From DASUME01 sp041179425 (GTDB taxonomy: Bacteria; Myxococcota_A; Polyangia; Polyangiales; DASUME01), in the NCBI GenBank assembly GCA_041179425.1, contig JBEGTL010000128.1:1-16362 (forward strand): a DNA stretch of 16,362 nucleotides, written 5' to 3'. Below, piece by piece: positions 7,180 to 13,608 of the stretch. Position 1 is the stretch's first letter. The number at the start of each line of letters is the position of its first letter. The notes beneath the pieces are model-generated. The model did not search any database. It had not been told where the DNA came from and saw only the letters and a program-made list of their open reading frames with translations. The translations under genes were made by a program, and so were the position numbers.

Positions 7180-8493
7180 TCAATCGTAATACTCGTGGCC
7201 AAGATGTGTGATCAGGGACTCGCCCTTCATCCAGCGAAGCGTGTTTTTCAGCTTCATGCCCTGCACGAACAGGTCGTTTTCCGCGTACAGGCCCGGCGCT
7301 GTCATCGGGCTCTTGTAGTAGAACGAGAGCCATTCTTGCACGCCGGACATCCCGGCTCGCTGCGCCAGATCGGTGAACAGCGCGAGGTCGAGGACCAACG
7401 GCGCCGCCAAGATCGAGTCGCGACACAAGAAGTCGATCTTGATCTGCATCGGATACCCCAGCCATCCGAAGATATCGAGGTTGTCCCAGCCCTCCTTCTG
7501 GTCGCCGCGCGGCGGGTAATACTCGATCCGCACCTTGTGGTACATGTTGCCGTACAGGGTGGGGTTCAGCTCGGGCTGCAAGATGGTCTCCAGCACGCCC
7601 AGCTTGGAGACTTCCTTGCTCTTGAAGTTGTCCGGGTCGTCCAGCACCTCGCCGTCACGGTTGCCGAGGATGTTGGTGGAGAACCAGCCACGGATGCCGA
7701 GCATGCGCGCGCGGAGGCCCGGTGCGAGCACGGTCTTCATCAGCGTCTGACCGGTCTTGAAGTCCTTGCCCGAGATGGGCAGCTTGCGCTTCTGCGCGAG
7801 CTCGCGGATGGCGCCCGTGTCGACCGTGAGGTTGGGTGCGCCGTTGCAGTAGCCGACATCTTCGAGGAGGCACGCGTACGCGTAGATCATCGAGGGGCTG
7901 ATGCTCGGGTCACTGTTCTTGAGGCCCTCCTCGAACTTGGCGAGCGTGCTGTGCACCTCGCTCGGCTCGGAGTGGATCTCGGTGGAGCCACACCACACGG
8001 CCACCGCGCGGTCGAGGTTGTTGACGCGCTTGAAGGTGCGGATGTCCTCGCGCACCGCTTCGGCGAGCTCCCACTTGCTCGTCTGCGTCTTGACGTTCTC
8101 GCCGCGCAGGCGCTTGACGTACTCGGGGAAGAACACCGCCGGCATCGGCTTGATCTGCTCGAGCTCTTCTTTGATCAGCGACAGGTGCTCGGTGGACAGC
8201 ACCTCGGCGGTGCGTGCGGCCTCGTAGGCGTTGTCGGGGAACAGGTCCCAGCCGCCGAAGACCAGGTCATCGAGGCTGGCCAGGGAGATGAAGTCCTTGA
8301 TCAGCGGAGCCTTGTTGTCGGTGCGCTTGCCGAGCCGGATGGTACCCATCTGCGTCAGTGAGCCTACGGGCGCCGCCAGGCCGCGCCGCGCGAGCAAACA
8401 GCCGGCGATGAAGGTGGTACCCACCGCGCCCATCCCGGGAAGGAGTACCCCGAGTTTTCCCTTCGCTTCTCTAATCTGCTTCGGCTGTTGCAT
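7180..8493 (-). CDS. ino1: Inositol-3-phosphate synthase (myo-inositol-1-phosphate synthase)
   Basis: Converts glucose-6-phosphate to 1L-myo-inositol-1-phosphate in an NAD-dependent oxidation, aldol cyclisation and reduction; this supplies inositol for phosphatidylinositol-type lipids or inositol-derived solutes. The 437-residue protein has an N-terminal Rossmann motif GMGAVGTT (20-27), the substrate and NAD loop SGKDFKTGQT (241-250; eukaryotic enzymes read SGDDFKSGQT), NILGNRDG (274-281), a Lys-rich catalytic stretch near 291-297 and DFLCRDSILAAPLVLD (354-369). The ATG has AAAGG about 8 bases upstream. It opens a tightly spaced operon with the helical-repeat, TPR and pan genes, 151 bases downstream of envC. 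The downstream phosphatase and CDP-alcohol phosphotransferase are not in this window. Confidence 0.95.
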   Translation of the reverse strand: MQQPKQIREAKGKLGVLLPGMGAVGTTFIAGCLLARRGLAAPVGSLTQMGTIRLGKRTDNKAPLIKDFISLASLDDLVFGGWDLFPDNAYEAARTAEVLSTEHLSLIKEELEQIKPMPAVFFPEYVKRLRGENVKTQTSKWELAEAVREDIRTFKRVNNLDRAVAVWCGSTEIHSEPSEVHSTLAKFEEGLKNSDPSISPSMIYAYACLLEDVGYCNGAPNLTVDTGAIRELAQKRKLPISGKDFKTGQTLMKTVLAPGLRARMLGIRGWFSTNILGNRDGEVLDDPDNFKSKEVSKLGVLETILQPELNPTLYGNMYHKVRIEYYPPRGDQKEGWDNLDIFGWLGYPMQIKIDFLCRDSILAAPLVLDLALFTDLAQRAGMSGVQEWLSFYYKSPMTAPGLYAENDLFVQGMKLKNTLRWMKGESLITHLGHEYYD

Positions 8494-8587
8494 GAGACGC
8501 CTTTCGTGCCGGACCGCGCTCGCGGGCCCTTGGATCGCCGCGAGGATCAGGCGGACGTAGCAAATCGACGTCGGCCCCGCAAAAACC

Positions 8588-8610
8588 GGGTCCGACTCCT
8601 GACTAGGCCC
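8588..8610 (-). terminator. Possible terminator between envC and ino1
   Basis: In the 151-base gap after envC, the minus strand can form a short stem, GGGCC with GGaCCC (one bulged A, 12-base loop). It is followed within two bases by a run of five T. The shape is that of a weak intrinsic terminator for the ftsE-ftsX-envC unit, and would make ino1 the first gene of a new transcript. The stem is short and bulged, so this is tentative. I find no convincing promoter boxes for ino1 in the rest of the gap. Confidence 0.3.
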
Positions 8611-8644
8611 GTTACGCGGTCCCTACGGATTCCAGGCCCGAGGC

Positions 8645-9670
8645 TTACAGCCCCAGCCAGCTCCGCGCATCCTGACTGTGCCTGCCGCGGCGCACTTCGA
8701 AGTAGACGCCCGAGGCGCCGGTGGTGCCGATGCGTGCGCTCTTGGAGATGTCGTCGCCCACTTGCACGTCGAGGCTGCCGAGGCCGCCGTAGACGGTGCG
8801 GAACCGCTCCCCGTGGTCGACGATCACGAACAGCCCGTACACCTGGTTTTGCGAGGCAAACGACACCCGGCCAGCCGCCACGGCGCGCACGCTGCTGCCG
8901 GACTTGGTCTGAAAGCGCAGGGCGGTCCCGTCTTCGTCGGGGCGCGCGACATCCTCCACGCTCGACGACCCGGCCACGGGCATGGCGAGATCGCCGCGCT
9001 GGCGTGAGAAGCGCTCGGCCCGCGCGCTGGCGGGGGGCTGCCCATCCGAGAACGAGAGGCCGTAGCTGGGCTGGCCTGCCGCGGCGCTGAGCGGGACCAC
9101 GCCGAGATCGCCCGGCGGCCCGCGCTCGGCGCTCTTCTCCATGCTCTCCTCGACCTCCGCCGCCCGCGCGAGGGTGAGCTTGGCGTCTTCGAGAGTGGCG
9201 ACTTGTTCTTCGGTCGCGGCGATCTGCAGCTCGAGCTCGCTCGCCTCCTGGCGCAGCGCGCTGGCGTCGCGGCGAGCGCGCACCAGCTCCGCCAGCGTGC
9301 GCCGCGTCAGCCGCTCGAAGTGCGCCACGCGCGAGGCGTGGCTCATCAGCGCGTCGAGCCCGCTGGCGATGGGCAAGAGCCCTCCGCGCTGGAGCCGATA
9401 CAGTGCACGCACGTCGCGCGTGAGGGTGCTCTCGAGCGCCTGACGCCGCTCGGGCACGGTCCCGAGCTGGGCCGCGAGCACGCCGTGCTTGCTGCGCTGC
9501 TCGTCGAGTGCCGCGCGTTGTTCGCGCAGCTGGGCATCGACACTGCCGAGGCTGGCGAGCGAGACGTCGAGCGCTCCCTGCGCGTTCGCGGCGGGTCGAA
9601 GCGCGCTCCCGGGGGCGCGCGCGAAGACTAGAAAAAACAAGCTGCTGACGGCGACGACACGGACGTTCAA
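8645..9670 (-). CDS. envC: EnvC-type murein hydrolase activator (coiled coil plus degenerate LytM/M23 domain)
   Basis: An exported 341-residue protein. A signal peptide (about 1-24; hydrophobic VVAVSSLFFLVFA) is followed by a long charged coiled coil (about 33-175), a flexible linker and a LytM domain (about 243-341). The zinc ligands of active M23 peptidases are missing: the first-ligand region reads GTALRF, the usual YGH of the core is YGG (294-296), and the final HxH is YFEVR (323-327). This is the pattern of EnvC, which does not cut peptidoglycan but activates periplasmic amidases during septum splitting. In E. coli, FtsEX binds the EnvC coiled coil and gates that activity. Direct linkage behind ftsE and ftsX strongly supports the same role here. 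The TTG start is fixed by GGAGG 7 bases upstream, just past the ftsX stop. Confidence 0.88.
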   Translation of the reverse strand: MNVRVVAVSSLFFLVFARAPGSALRPAANAQGALDVSLASLGSVDAQLREQRAALDEQRSKHGVLAAQLGTVPERRQALESTLTRDVRALYRLQRGGLLPIASGLDALMSHASRVAHFERLTRRTLAELVRARRDASALRQEASELELQIAATEEQVATLEDAKLTLARAAEVEESMEKSAERGPPGDLGVVPLSAAAGQPSYGLSFSDGQPPASARAERFSRQRGDLAMPVAGSSSVEDVARPDEDGTALRFQTKSGSSVRAVAAGRVSFASQNQVYGLFVIVDHGERFRTVYGGLGSLDVQVGDDISKSARIGTTGASGVYFEVRRGRHSQDARSWLGL

Positions 9671-9677
9671 GAGGGCG

Positions 9678-9682
9678 CCTCC
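9678..9682 (-). promoter_or_regulatory. Shine-Dalgarno site deciding the TTG start of envC
   Basis: GGAGG on the minus strand, seven bases before the TTG at 9670 and three bases after the ftsX stop codon. The next start-like codons lie inside the signal peptide, so this site makes the rare TTG the best initiation codon. Confidence 0.75.
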
Positions 9683-9685
9683 AGG

Positions 9686-10570
9686 TCAGATGGCGATGTA
9701 GCGGCGCACCGAGAGCACGCTGCCCACCGCGCCCACGACGGCGCCGCCGACCAGCAGCAGAACCGCGATCAGGGGCCGCAAGAAGATCAGCTGCATGCCC
9801 GCGAAGGCCTGCAGCGTGCCGTCGATCTCGCCACGCACGGCGAGGAAGGCAGCGAGCAAGAGTCCCAGCGCGAGCAGGGCCGCAACGAAGCCCTGCAGGG
9901 TGCCTTCGAGCACGAACGGCGCGCGTACGAACGCATCGGTCGCGCCGCACATCTTGAGCACCTCGATCTCTTCGCGTCGGTTGGCGACGGCGAGCCGAAT
10001 GGTGTTGGCGACCACGGCCATCACGCACAGCAGCACGAGCCCGCCGAGGCACAGCGCCGCGACGTGTCCGGCGGAGACCAGAGCACCGATGCGCTGAAAC
10101 CAGCTGCGATACGTGTCGACGTCTTCGACCACGGCGCGCTGCGCGGTCAGCTTGCGCGCGACCTCTTCGATCTGCGTCTCGGTCGCACGGCGTGCGAACG
10201 CCACTTCGATGGATGCGGGAAAGGCGGACTTGGGCAGCTCGCGCAGCTCTTTTTGGTGCACGCTGTCGCGTAGGAACTGCTCGCGCGCTCGTTCGGCGCT
10301 CGCGTACTCGGCGCGCTCCACGGCCGGCAGCGCCGACAAAGCCGTGGTGAGCCGCGTGATGTCGGCCTCCGAGACGTCGTCGCGCAAGTACACGCTCATC
10401 CGGTGCGTGCGTCCCCAGCGCTCGGCCAGCTCACCCAGGTTGGCGACGCCGAGCAGCGCCGTCCCCAGACACAGAAACGCCACCGTCAGGCTGGACACGG
10501 CCACCACGTAGAGGCGCGCGTCCTCGCGCAGCCCGCGCCGCGCACGTGCGTAGATCGACTTGAGCTCCAC
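9686..10570 (-). CDS. ftsX: Cell division ABC transporter permease-like protein FtsX
   Basis: Inner-membrane partner of FtsE. Together they act as a mechanotransmitter at the septum, where ATP hydrolysis by FtsE is relayed through FtsX to a periplasmic hydrolase activator. The 294-residue protein has the family's four-helix plan: TM1 about 20-44, a large periplasmic loop about 45-160 that binds the activator, then TM2 about 166-190, TM3 about 219-245 and TM4 about 262-288. The conserved cytoplasmic stretch NTIRLAVANRREEIEVLKMC (189-208) followed by GAT is diagnostic. The GTG start has GGGGGA shortly upstream. It lies 43 bases after ftsE, a gap holding a perfect inverted repeat, and 15 bases before envC. 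Confidence 0.93.
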   Translation of the reverse strand: MELKSIYARARRGLREDARLYVVAVSSLTVAFLCLGTALLGVANLGELAERWGRTHRMSVYLRDDVSEADITRLTTALSALPAVERAEYASAERAREQFLRDSVHQKELRELPKSAFPASIEVAFARRATETQIEEVARKLTAQRAVVEDVDTYRSWFQRIGALVSAGHVAALCLGGLVLLCVMAVVANTIRLAVANRREEIEVLKMCGATDAFVRAPFVLEGTLQGFVAALLALGLLLAAFLAVRGEIDGTLQAFAGMQLIFLRPLIAVLLLVGGAVVGAVGSVLSVRRYIAI

Positions 10571-10581
10571 GGTCCCCCACA

Positions 10582-10611
10582 GCGCTTTTAACGCTCCAAA
10601 CCCAAAAGCGC
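10582..10611. repeat. Perfect 8-bp inverted repeat between ftsE and ftsX
   Basis: GCGCTTTT (10582-10589) and AAAAGCGC (10604-10611) are exact reverse complements separated by 14 bases. They occupy most of the 43-base gap between the ftsE stop and the ftsX start. In the transcript the stem would lie just upstream of the GGGGGA ribosome-binding site of ftsX. It may tune relative expression of the two subunits or mark RNA processing. It is unlikely to be a terminator, because no T-run follows and ftsX and envC lie directly downstream. Confidence 0.6.
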
Positions 10612-10613
10612 GC

Positions 10614-11420
10614 TCAGCCGTGGGCGCGCTTCACACGTGTGGACCAGCTGCCGAGGCCCTGTCGCGCCTCGGTCAAGCGTCCCTCTTCCAAGACCAGGAG
10701 TCGATGCGCGCGCACCGACAAGAGGGAGTGGTCGTGCGTCGCGAACAGCACGGTGGTGCCGGTCTGATTGATCTCTTCGAACAGCGTCAGGATGTCGAGT
10801 GCGAGCGTCGGGTCGAGGTTGCCGGTGGGCTCGTCGGCGATCAGCAGCGCGGGCTCGCTCACGATGGCGCGTGCGATGGCGACACGCTGTTGCTCGCCGC
10901 CCGACAGGTGGCCGGTGCGATCCTCGCCGCGTCCGCTCAGGCCCACTCGCTCGAGAGCTTCGCCGACGCGAGAGCGCACGAGGCGCACGGGCAGCCCGAG
11001 GATCTCGAGGGCGATGGCGACATTTTCGTACACGGACCAGTGCTGGATGACTTTGAAGTCCTGGAACACGACGCCCATGTTGCGGCGCAAAAAGGGGATG
11101 GAGGCGCGGGTCAGCCGCGCGATGTCGCGACCACAGAACAAGATGCGGCCCTCGTCCGGCGCGCTCTTGCGGTAGACCAGCTGGAGCAGCGTGCTCTTGC
11201 CCGAACCGCTCGGCCCCGTGATGAAGACGAACTCGCCGCGCTCGATGCTCAGCTCGATGCCGCGCAGCGTGGGCACGTCTTTCTGGAAGTACTTGTAGAC
11301 GTTCTCCAGCACGAGAATGGGCTTGTCGGCCTGCTGCGGTTCTACGCGCGAGCCCGCACGGAAGAATGCAAACGGGCGCGCCGCGCGTCGCGCGCCACTA
11401 CCGTCGTCGTGGGTCCCCAT
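10614..11420 (-). CDS. ftsE: Cell division ATP-binding protein FtsE
   Basis: The cytoplasmic ATPase of the FtsEX complex, which resembles an ABC transporter but drives peptidoglycan hydrolase activation rather than transport. All nucleotide-binding motifs are present: Walker A GPSGSGKST (69-77), Q-loop VVFQDF (117-122), signature LSGGEQQR (172-179), Walker B LLIADEPTGNLD (192-203) and switch His229 in ATHDHS. The FQDF form and the LENVYKYF opening (38-45) are typical of FtsE. At 268 residues it is about 35-40 longer than usual because of an N-terminal Arg/Ala-rich lead (1-35). The ATG lacks a good ribosome-binding site, so a start further in is possible, although I see no better codon. The GH113-like gene ends 32 bases upstream. 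Confidence 0.94.
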   Translation of the reverse strand: MGTHDDGSGARRAARPFAFFRAGSRVEPQQADKPILVLENVYKYFQKDVPTLRGIELSIERGEFVFITGPSGSGKSTLLQLVYRKSAPDEGRILFCGRDIARLTRASIPFLRRNMGVVFQDFKVIQHWSVYENVAIALEILGLPVRLVRSRVGEALERVGLSGRGEDRTGHLSGGEQQRVAIARAIVSEPALLIADEPTGNLDPTLALDILTLFEEINQTGTTVLFATHDHSLLSVRAHRLLVLEEGRLTEARQGLGSWSTRVKRAHG

Positions 11421-11450
11421 GGACCAGCGTTACCAGTAGCGAGCGCGCGA

Positions 11451-11465
11451 AATCAATATTTGATT
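11451..11465. repeat. 15-bp AT-rich palindrome at the GH113 stop, upstream of ftsE
   Basis: AATCAA-TAT-TTGATT is a perfect palindrome with 6-base arms in a strongly GC-rich neighbourhood. It overlaps the TGA stop of the glycosidase gene and lies about 31 bases upstream of the ftsE start. A short palindrome of this kind could be a regulator operator, and its minus-strand TTGATT is a partial -35 match for an ftsE promoter. I see no good -10 box at the right spacing (TAACGC is poor), so the promoter reading is weak. Confidence 0.4.
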
Positions 11466-12625
11466 GCAGCATCGCTTCCCCACTGCCAGCGAAAGGCCCG
11501 CGACAGCACGCCCTCGGCGAGCTTGCCGTGGGGGGAGAACCCCCAGCCGTGCTCCTGCGAGACATCGTCGAGATCCGCGTAGTAACGCCACACGAACAGG
11601 CCTACGAACCAGGGCTCCGGGACAAACAGCTCAAACAACGCAGAGAGCGCGCGGGCCTGTTCGTCTTCGTCGTAGACGACGTCTGTCATGTCGTCGGGCC
11701 ACAGCCACGGCTCGACGGCCGCATCGCGTCGCGTGGTGTAGCCCACTTCCACGAACAACACGGGCATGTCGAGTGTGCGCGCAAGTACGCCAGCTTGGTC
11801 GCGCGCCCTCCGTGCACCTTCGAGGTAGTCGCTGTAGCTGGCGCGATTGTGGTTCGCGAGCGGGTAAAACGCATTGATTCCGATCCAGTCGAGCTCGCTC
11901 CAAAACACGACGTGCTCGGCCTCGTCCCAGTTGGCGCTGTAAGTCAGCAGACCGTGGAAAGAGCCGCGCACGTCGCTGATGAGCTGCCGCCAGTACGGTC
12001 CAAAACGACCACTCCACGACTTGCACTCCACCCCGATCGAGAACGCGTCGACGTGGGTGCGCGCGGCAAAGCTCGCCCAGCCGAGCACGAACTCTCGGTA
12101 CGAGCGCTGGTAGCGTACCCAACCCTCAGGTGTGCCCGGGTCGACCTCGCCGCGCCAGCCTCCCGTCTCCACCCACAAGTGGGGGATCAGCAGCACCTTG
12201 ATGCCGCGCGCGTGAGCCTGCTCCACCATGCGCTCGAGCGCGGCTTGGTTGTCTTCGTACGGCAGCTCGAAGTCGCGCTGGATGTCCGTGCTCGAGAGGC
12301 TCCACAGGCGTCCGAACGGCGTCACGCTGATCCAGTTGGCGCCCAGGCGTGACAGCTCGTCGAGGAGCTCTTCGCTGTAGGCGCTGCCGTAGCCCCGGCC
12401 CGGCCACTGGGAGCTCTCGATGGGCCCCACGGTGATTCCCCGCACCGCCCCCTGGCCCTCGTCGTGCCAGCCCGTCGCGCCCGGCGCGAGGGTGTGCCAG
12501 GCTTGGGCTGGCGTCGTACCCAGCCAGCTCGCGAGCACCAGCACGAGCCGGCACGACAGCGTCTGCAACGCAGAGGCCGTCGCCGACGACGAAGAGCAAG
12601 AGGTCTTCCGAATCCAAAGGGTCAC
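11453..12625 (-). CDS. Secreted glycoside hydrolase, GH113-like (TIM barrel)
   Basis: A 390-residue exported protein with a signal peptide (about 1-42; hydrophobic LVLVLASWLG, cleavage near PAQA-W) and one (beta/alpha)8-barrel. Barrel-strand motifs match family GH113 (beta-mannanase and relatives): RGITVGP (62-68), LGANWISVTPFG (94-105), KVLLIPHLWV (143-152), FSIGVE with probable acid/base Glu200, LTYSANWD (227-234), LDWIGINAFYPL (245-256) and FVEVGY with probable nucleophile Glu293. Both catalytic Glu residues appear intact, so it should be active on an extracellular or envelope beta-glycan; mannan is typical for the family, but the substrate is not readable. The start is uncertain. GTG at 12625 abuts the glutaredoxin ATG; TTG at 12568 would give 371 residues with a shorter, equally good signal peptide. 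Neither has a clear ribosome-binding site. ftsE follows after 32 bases. Confidence 0.82.
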   Translation of the reverse strand: MTLWIRKTSCSSSSATASALQTLSCRLVLVLASWLGTTPAQAWHTLAPGATGWHDEGQGAVRGITVGPIESSQWPGRGYGSAYSEELLDELSRLGANWISVTPFGRLWSLSSTDIQRDFELPYEDNQAALERMVEQAHARGIKVLLIPHLWVETGGWRGEVDPGTPEGWVRYQRSYREFVLGWASFAARTHVDAFSIGVECKSWSGRFGPYWRQLISDVRGSFHGLLTYSANWDEAEHVVFWSELDWIGINAFYPLANHNRASYSDYLEGARRARDQAGVLARTLDMPVLFVEVGYTTRRDAAVEPWLWPDDMTDVVYDEDEQARALSALFELFVPEPWFVGLFVWRYYADLDDVSQEHGWGFSPHGKLAEGVLSRAFRWQWGSDAAIKY

Positions 12626-12883
12626 ATGGCTCACGTCGCTATCTATACAACCCCGTCGTGCCCGTACTGCGTGATGGCCAAGCGCCTCATGCGAGAAAAG
12701 GGAATTTTGTTCGAGGAGATCGACGTCGCGACCGACAACGACAAGCGCCGCTGGCTCGTCGAGATCACGGGCCAGCGCACGGTCCCGCAGGTCTTCATCG
12801 ACGGCAAGCCCTACGGCGGCTACACCGACCTCGCCGCGCTCGACAAAAAGGGCGAGCTCGACCCGCTGCTCGGCAAGAGCTGA
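12626..12883 (+). CDS. grxC: Glutaredoxin (GrxC type, dithiol)
   Basis: An 85-residue cytoplasmic thiol-disulfide oxidoreductase that uses glutathione to reduce protein disulfides and mixed disulfides. The thioredoxin fold is complete: redox motif CPYC at 12-15 following VAIYTTPS, the cis-proline loop TVPQVFIDG, and the glutathione-contacting GGYTDL before the last helix. Length and motifs are those of bacterial glutaredoxin 3. The ATG is preceded by AAAGGG four bases upstream, a usable ribosome-binding site. It is the only plus-strand gene between the ftsE and mglBA blocks. It diverges from the GH113-like gene with essentially no spacer and converges on mglA with a 50-base gap, so its promoter must lie inside the 5' end of the glycosidase gene. 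Confidence 0.93.
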   Translation: MAHVAIYTTPSCPYCVMAKRLMREKGILFEEIDVATDNDKRRWLVEITGQRTVPQVFIDGKPYGGYTDLAALDKKGELDPLLGKS

Positions 12884-12900
12884 GCGGGTCGGTACGTAGC

Positions 12901-12932
12901 GCTCGCCCCGGCCAGACGCTGGGCTGGCGAGC
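12901..12932. terminator. Hairpin between convergent glutaredoxin and mglA genes
   Basis: GCTCGCC (12901-12907) and GGCGAGC (12926-12932) form a perfect 7-bp stem, with a further GCC/GGC pairing inside the loop. The element fills the 50-base space between the stop codons of the converging glutaredoxin and mglA genes, the usual place for a two-way terminator. No T-run follows on either strand, so termination efficiency is uncertain. Confidence 0.4.
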
Positions 12933-12933
12933 C

Positions 12934-13524
12934 TCAGGTCGTGCCCTTTTTCAGCGCGGTGAGCACGAGCTTGGCCACGGCCTTGAGCGTGTCGAAGACG
13001 CCGACGCCGGTCGATGCCACGCCTTCGAAGTCGGGCACGTTGGACGCGTTGAGCAGCTGCCGCAGCTCCTCGACGGGCGCGATGCCAGGCATGTCGCGCT
13101 TGTTGTACTGGATGACGCACGGGAGCTTGTCGAGGTTGTAGCCCTGCTCTGCGAGGTTGGTGCGCAGGTTCTCGAGCGACTCGACGTTGGCCTCCATACG
13201 CGCGATCTGCGAGTCCGCCACGAACACCACGCCGTCGACGCCCTTGAGGATGAGCTTGCGGCTGGCGTCGTAGAACACCTGGCCCGGCACCGTGTACAGG
13301 TGGAAGCGCGTCTTGACGCCACGGATCTCACCGAGTGCGAGCGGAAGGAAGTCGAAGAAAAGCGTGCGCTCGGTCTCGGTCGCGAGGGAGATCATCTTCC
13401 CTTTCGCGTCCGGATTCGTCTTGTTGTAGATGTACTGCAGGTTGGTCGTTTTCCCACACAATCCCGGACCGTAGTAGACGATCTTGCAGTTGATCTCACG
13501 GGACAGATAGTTGATGAAAGACAT
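12934..13524 (-). CDS. mglA: Small Ras-like GTPase MglA (gliding motility / cell polarity)
   Basis: A 196-residue GTPase that in Myxococcus marks the leading pole and switches motility polarity when GTP-bound. Motifs: P-loop GPGLCGKT (19-26), TETER with Arg53, YTVPGQ (77-82) in place of the Ras DxxGQ, and NKRD (141-144). Arg53 and Gln82 sit at the numbers reported for the intrinsic arginine finger and glutamine of MglA, and Thr78 marks the MglA subfamily, which has Thr where Ras has the switch-II Asp. Length is nearly that of Myxococcus MglA (195). The ATG at 13524 is chosen because MSFINYLSREINCKIVYYG is the conserved N-terminus and GGGAG precedes it; the open frame runs upstream to 13602 without conservation. 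It lies 84 bases after mglB, its GTPase-activating partner. Confidence 0.96.
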   Translation of the reverse strand: MSFINYLSREINCKIVYYGPGLCGKTTNLQYIYNKTNPDAKGKMISLATETERTLFFDFLPLALGEIRGVKTRFHLYTVPGQVFYDASRKLILKGVDGVVFVADSQIARMEANVESLENLRTNLAEQGYNLDKLPCVIQYNKRDMPGIAPVEELRQLLNASNVPDFEGVASTGVGVFDTLKAVAKLVLTALKKGTT

Positions 13525-13608
13525 CGGCTCCCTTCCTTGACCCGAGGTCGCGCGTAGCGCCTTGGTTTCGCTCGCTCGCGCAGGGGCCGCGAGCTCCGAC
13601 ACGCGAGA

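Noticed and set aside
6943..8361. A 472-codon open frame on the plus strand
   Set aside because: It mirrors ino1 and the start of the helical-repeat gene, both of which have clear or coherent protein features. Its translation is His/Arg/Leu-rich and matches nothing.
8547..10052. A 501-codon minus-strand frame overlapping envC and ftsX
   Set aside because: Extremely Arg/Ala-rich translation in the wrong frame of two well-supported genes.
12626..13120. Possible N-terminal extension of the GH113-like protein back to 13120
   Set aside because: It would run antisense through the whole glutaredoxin gene and into mglA. The extra residues lack any domain, and a good signal peptide begins only after 12625.
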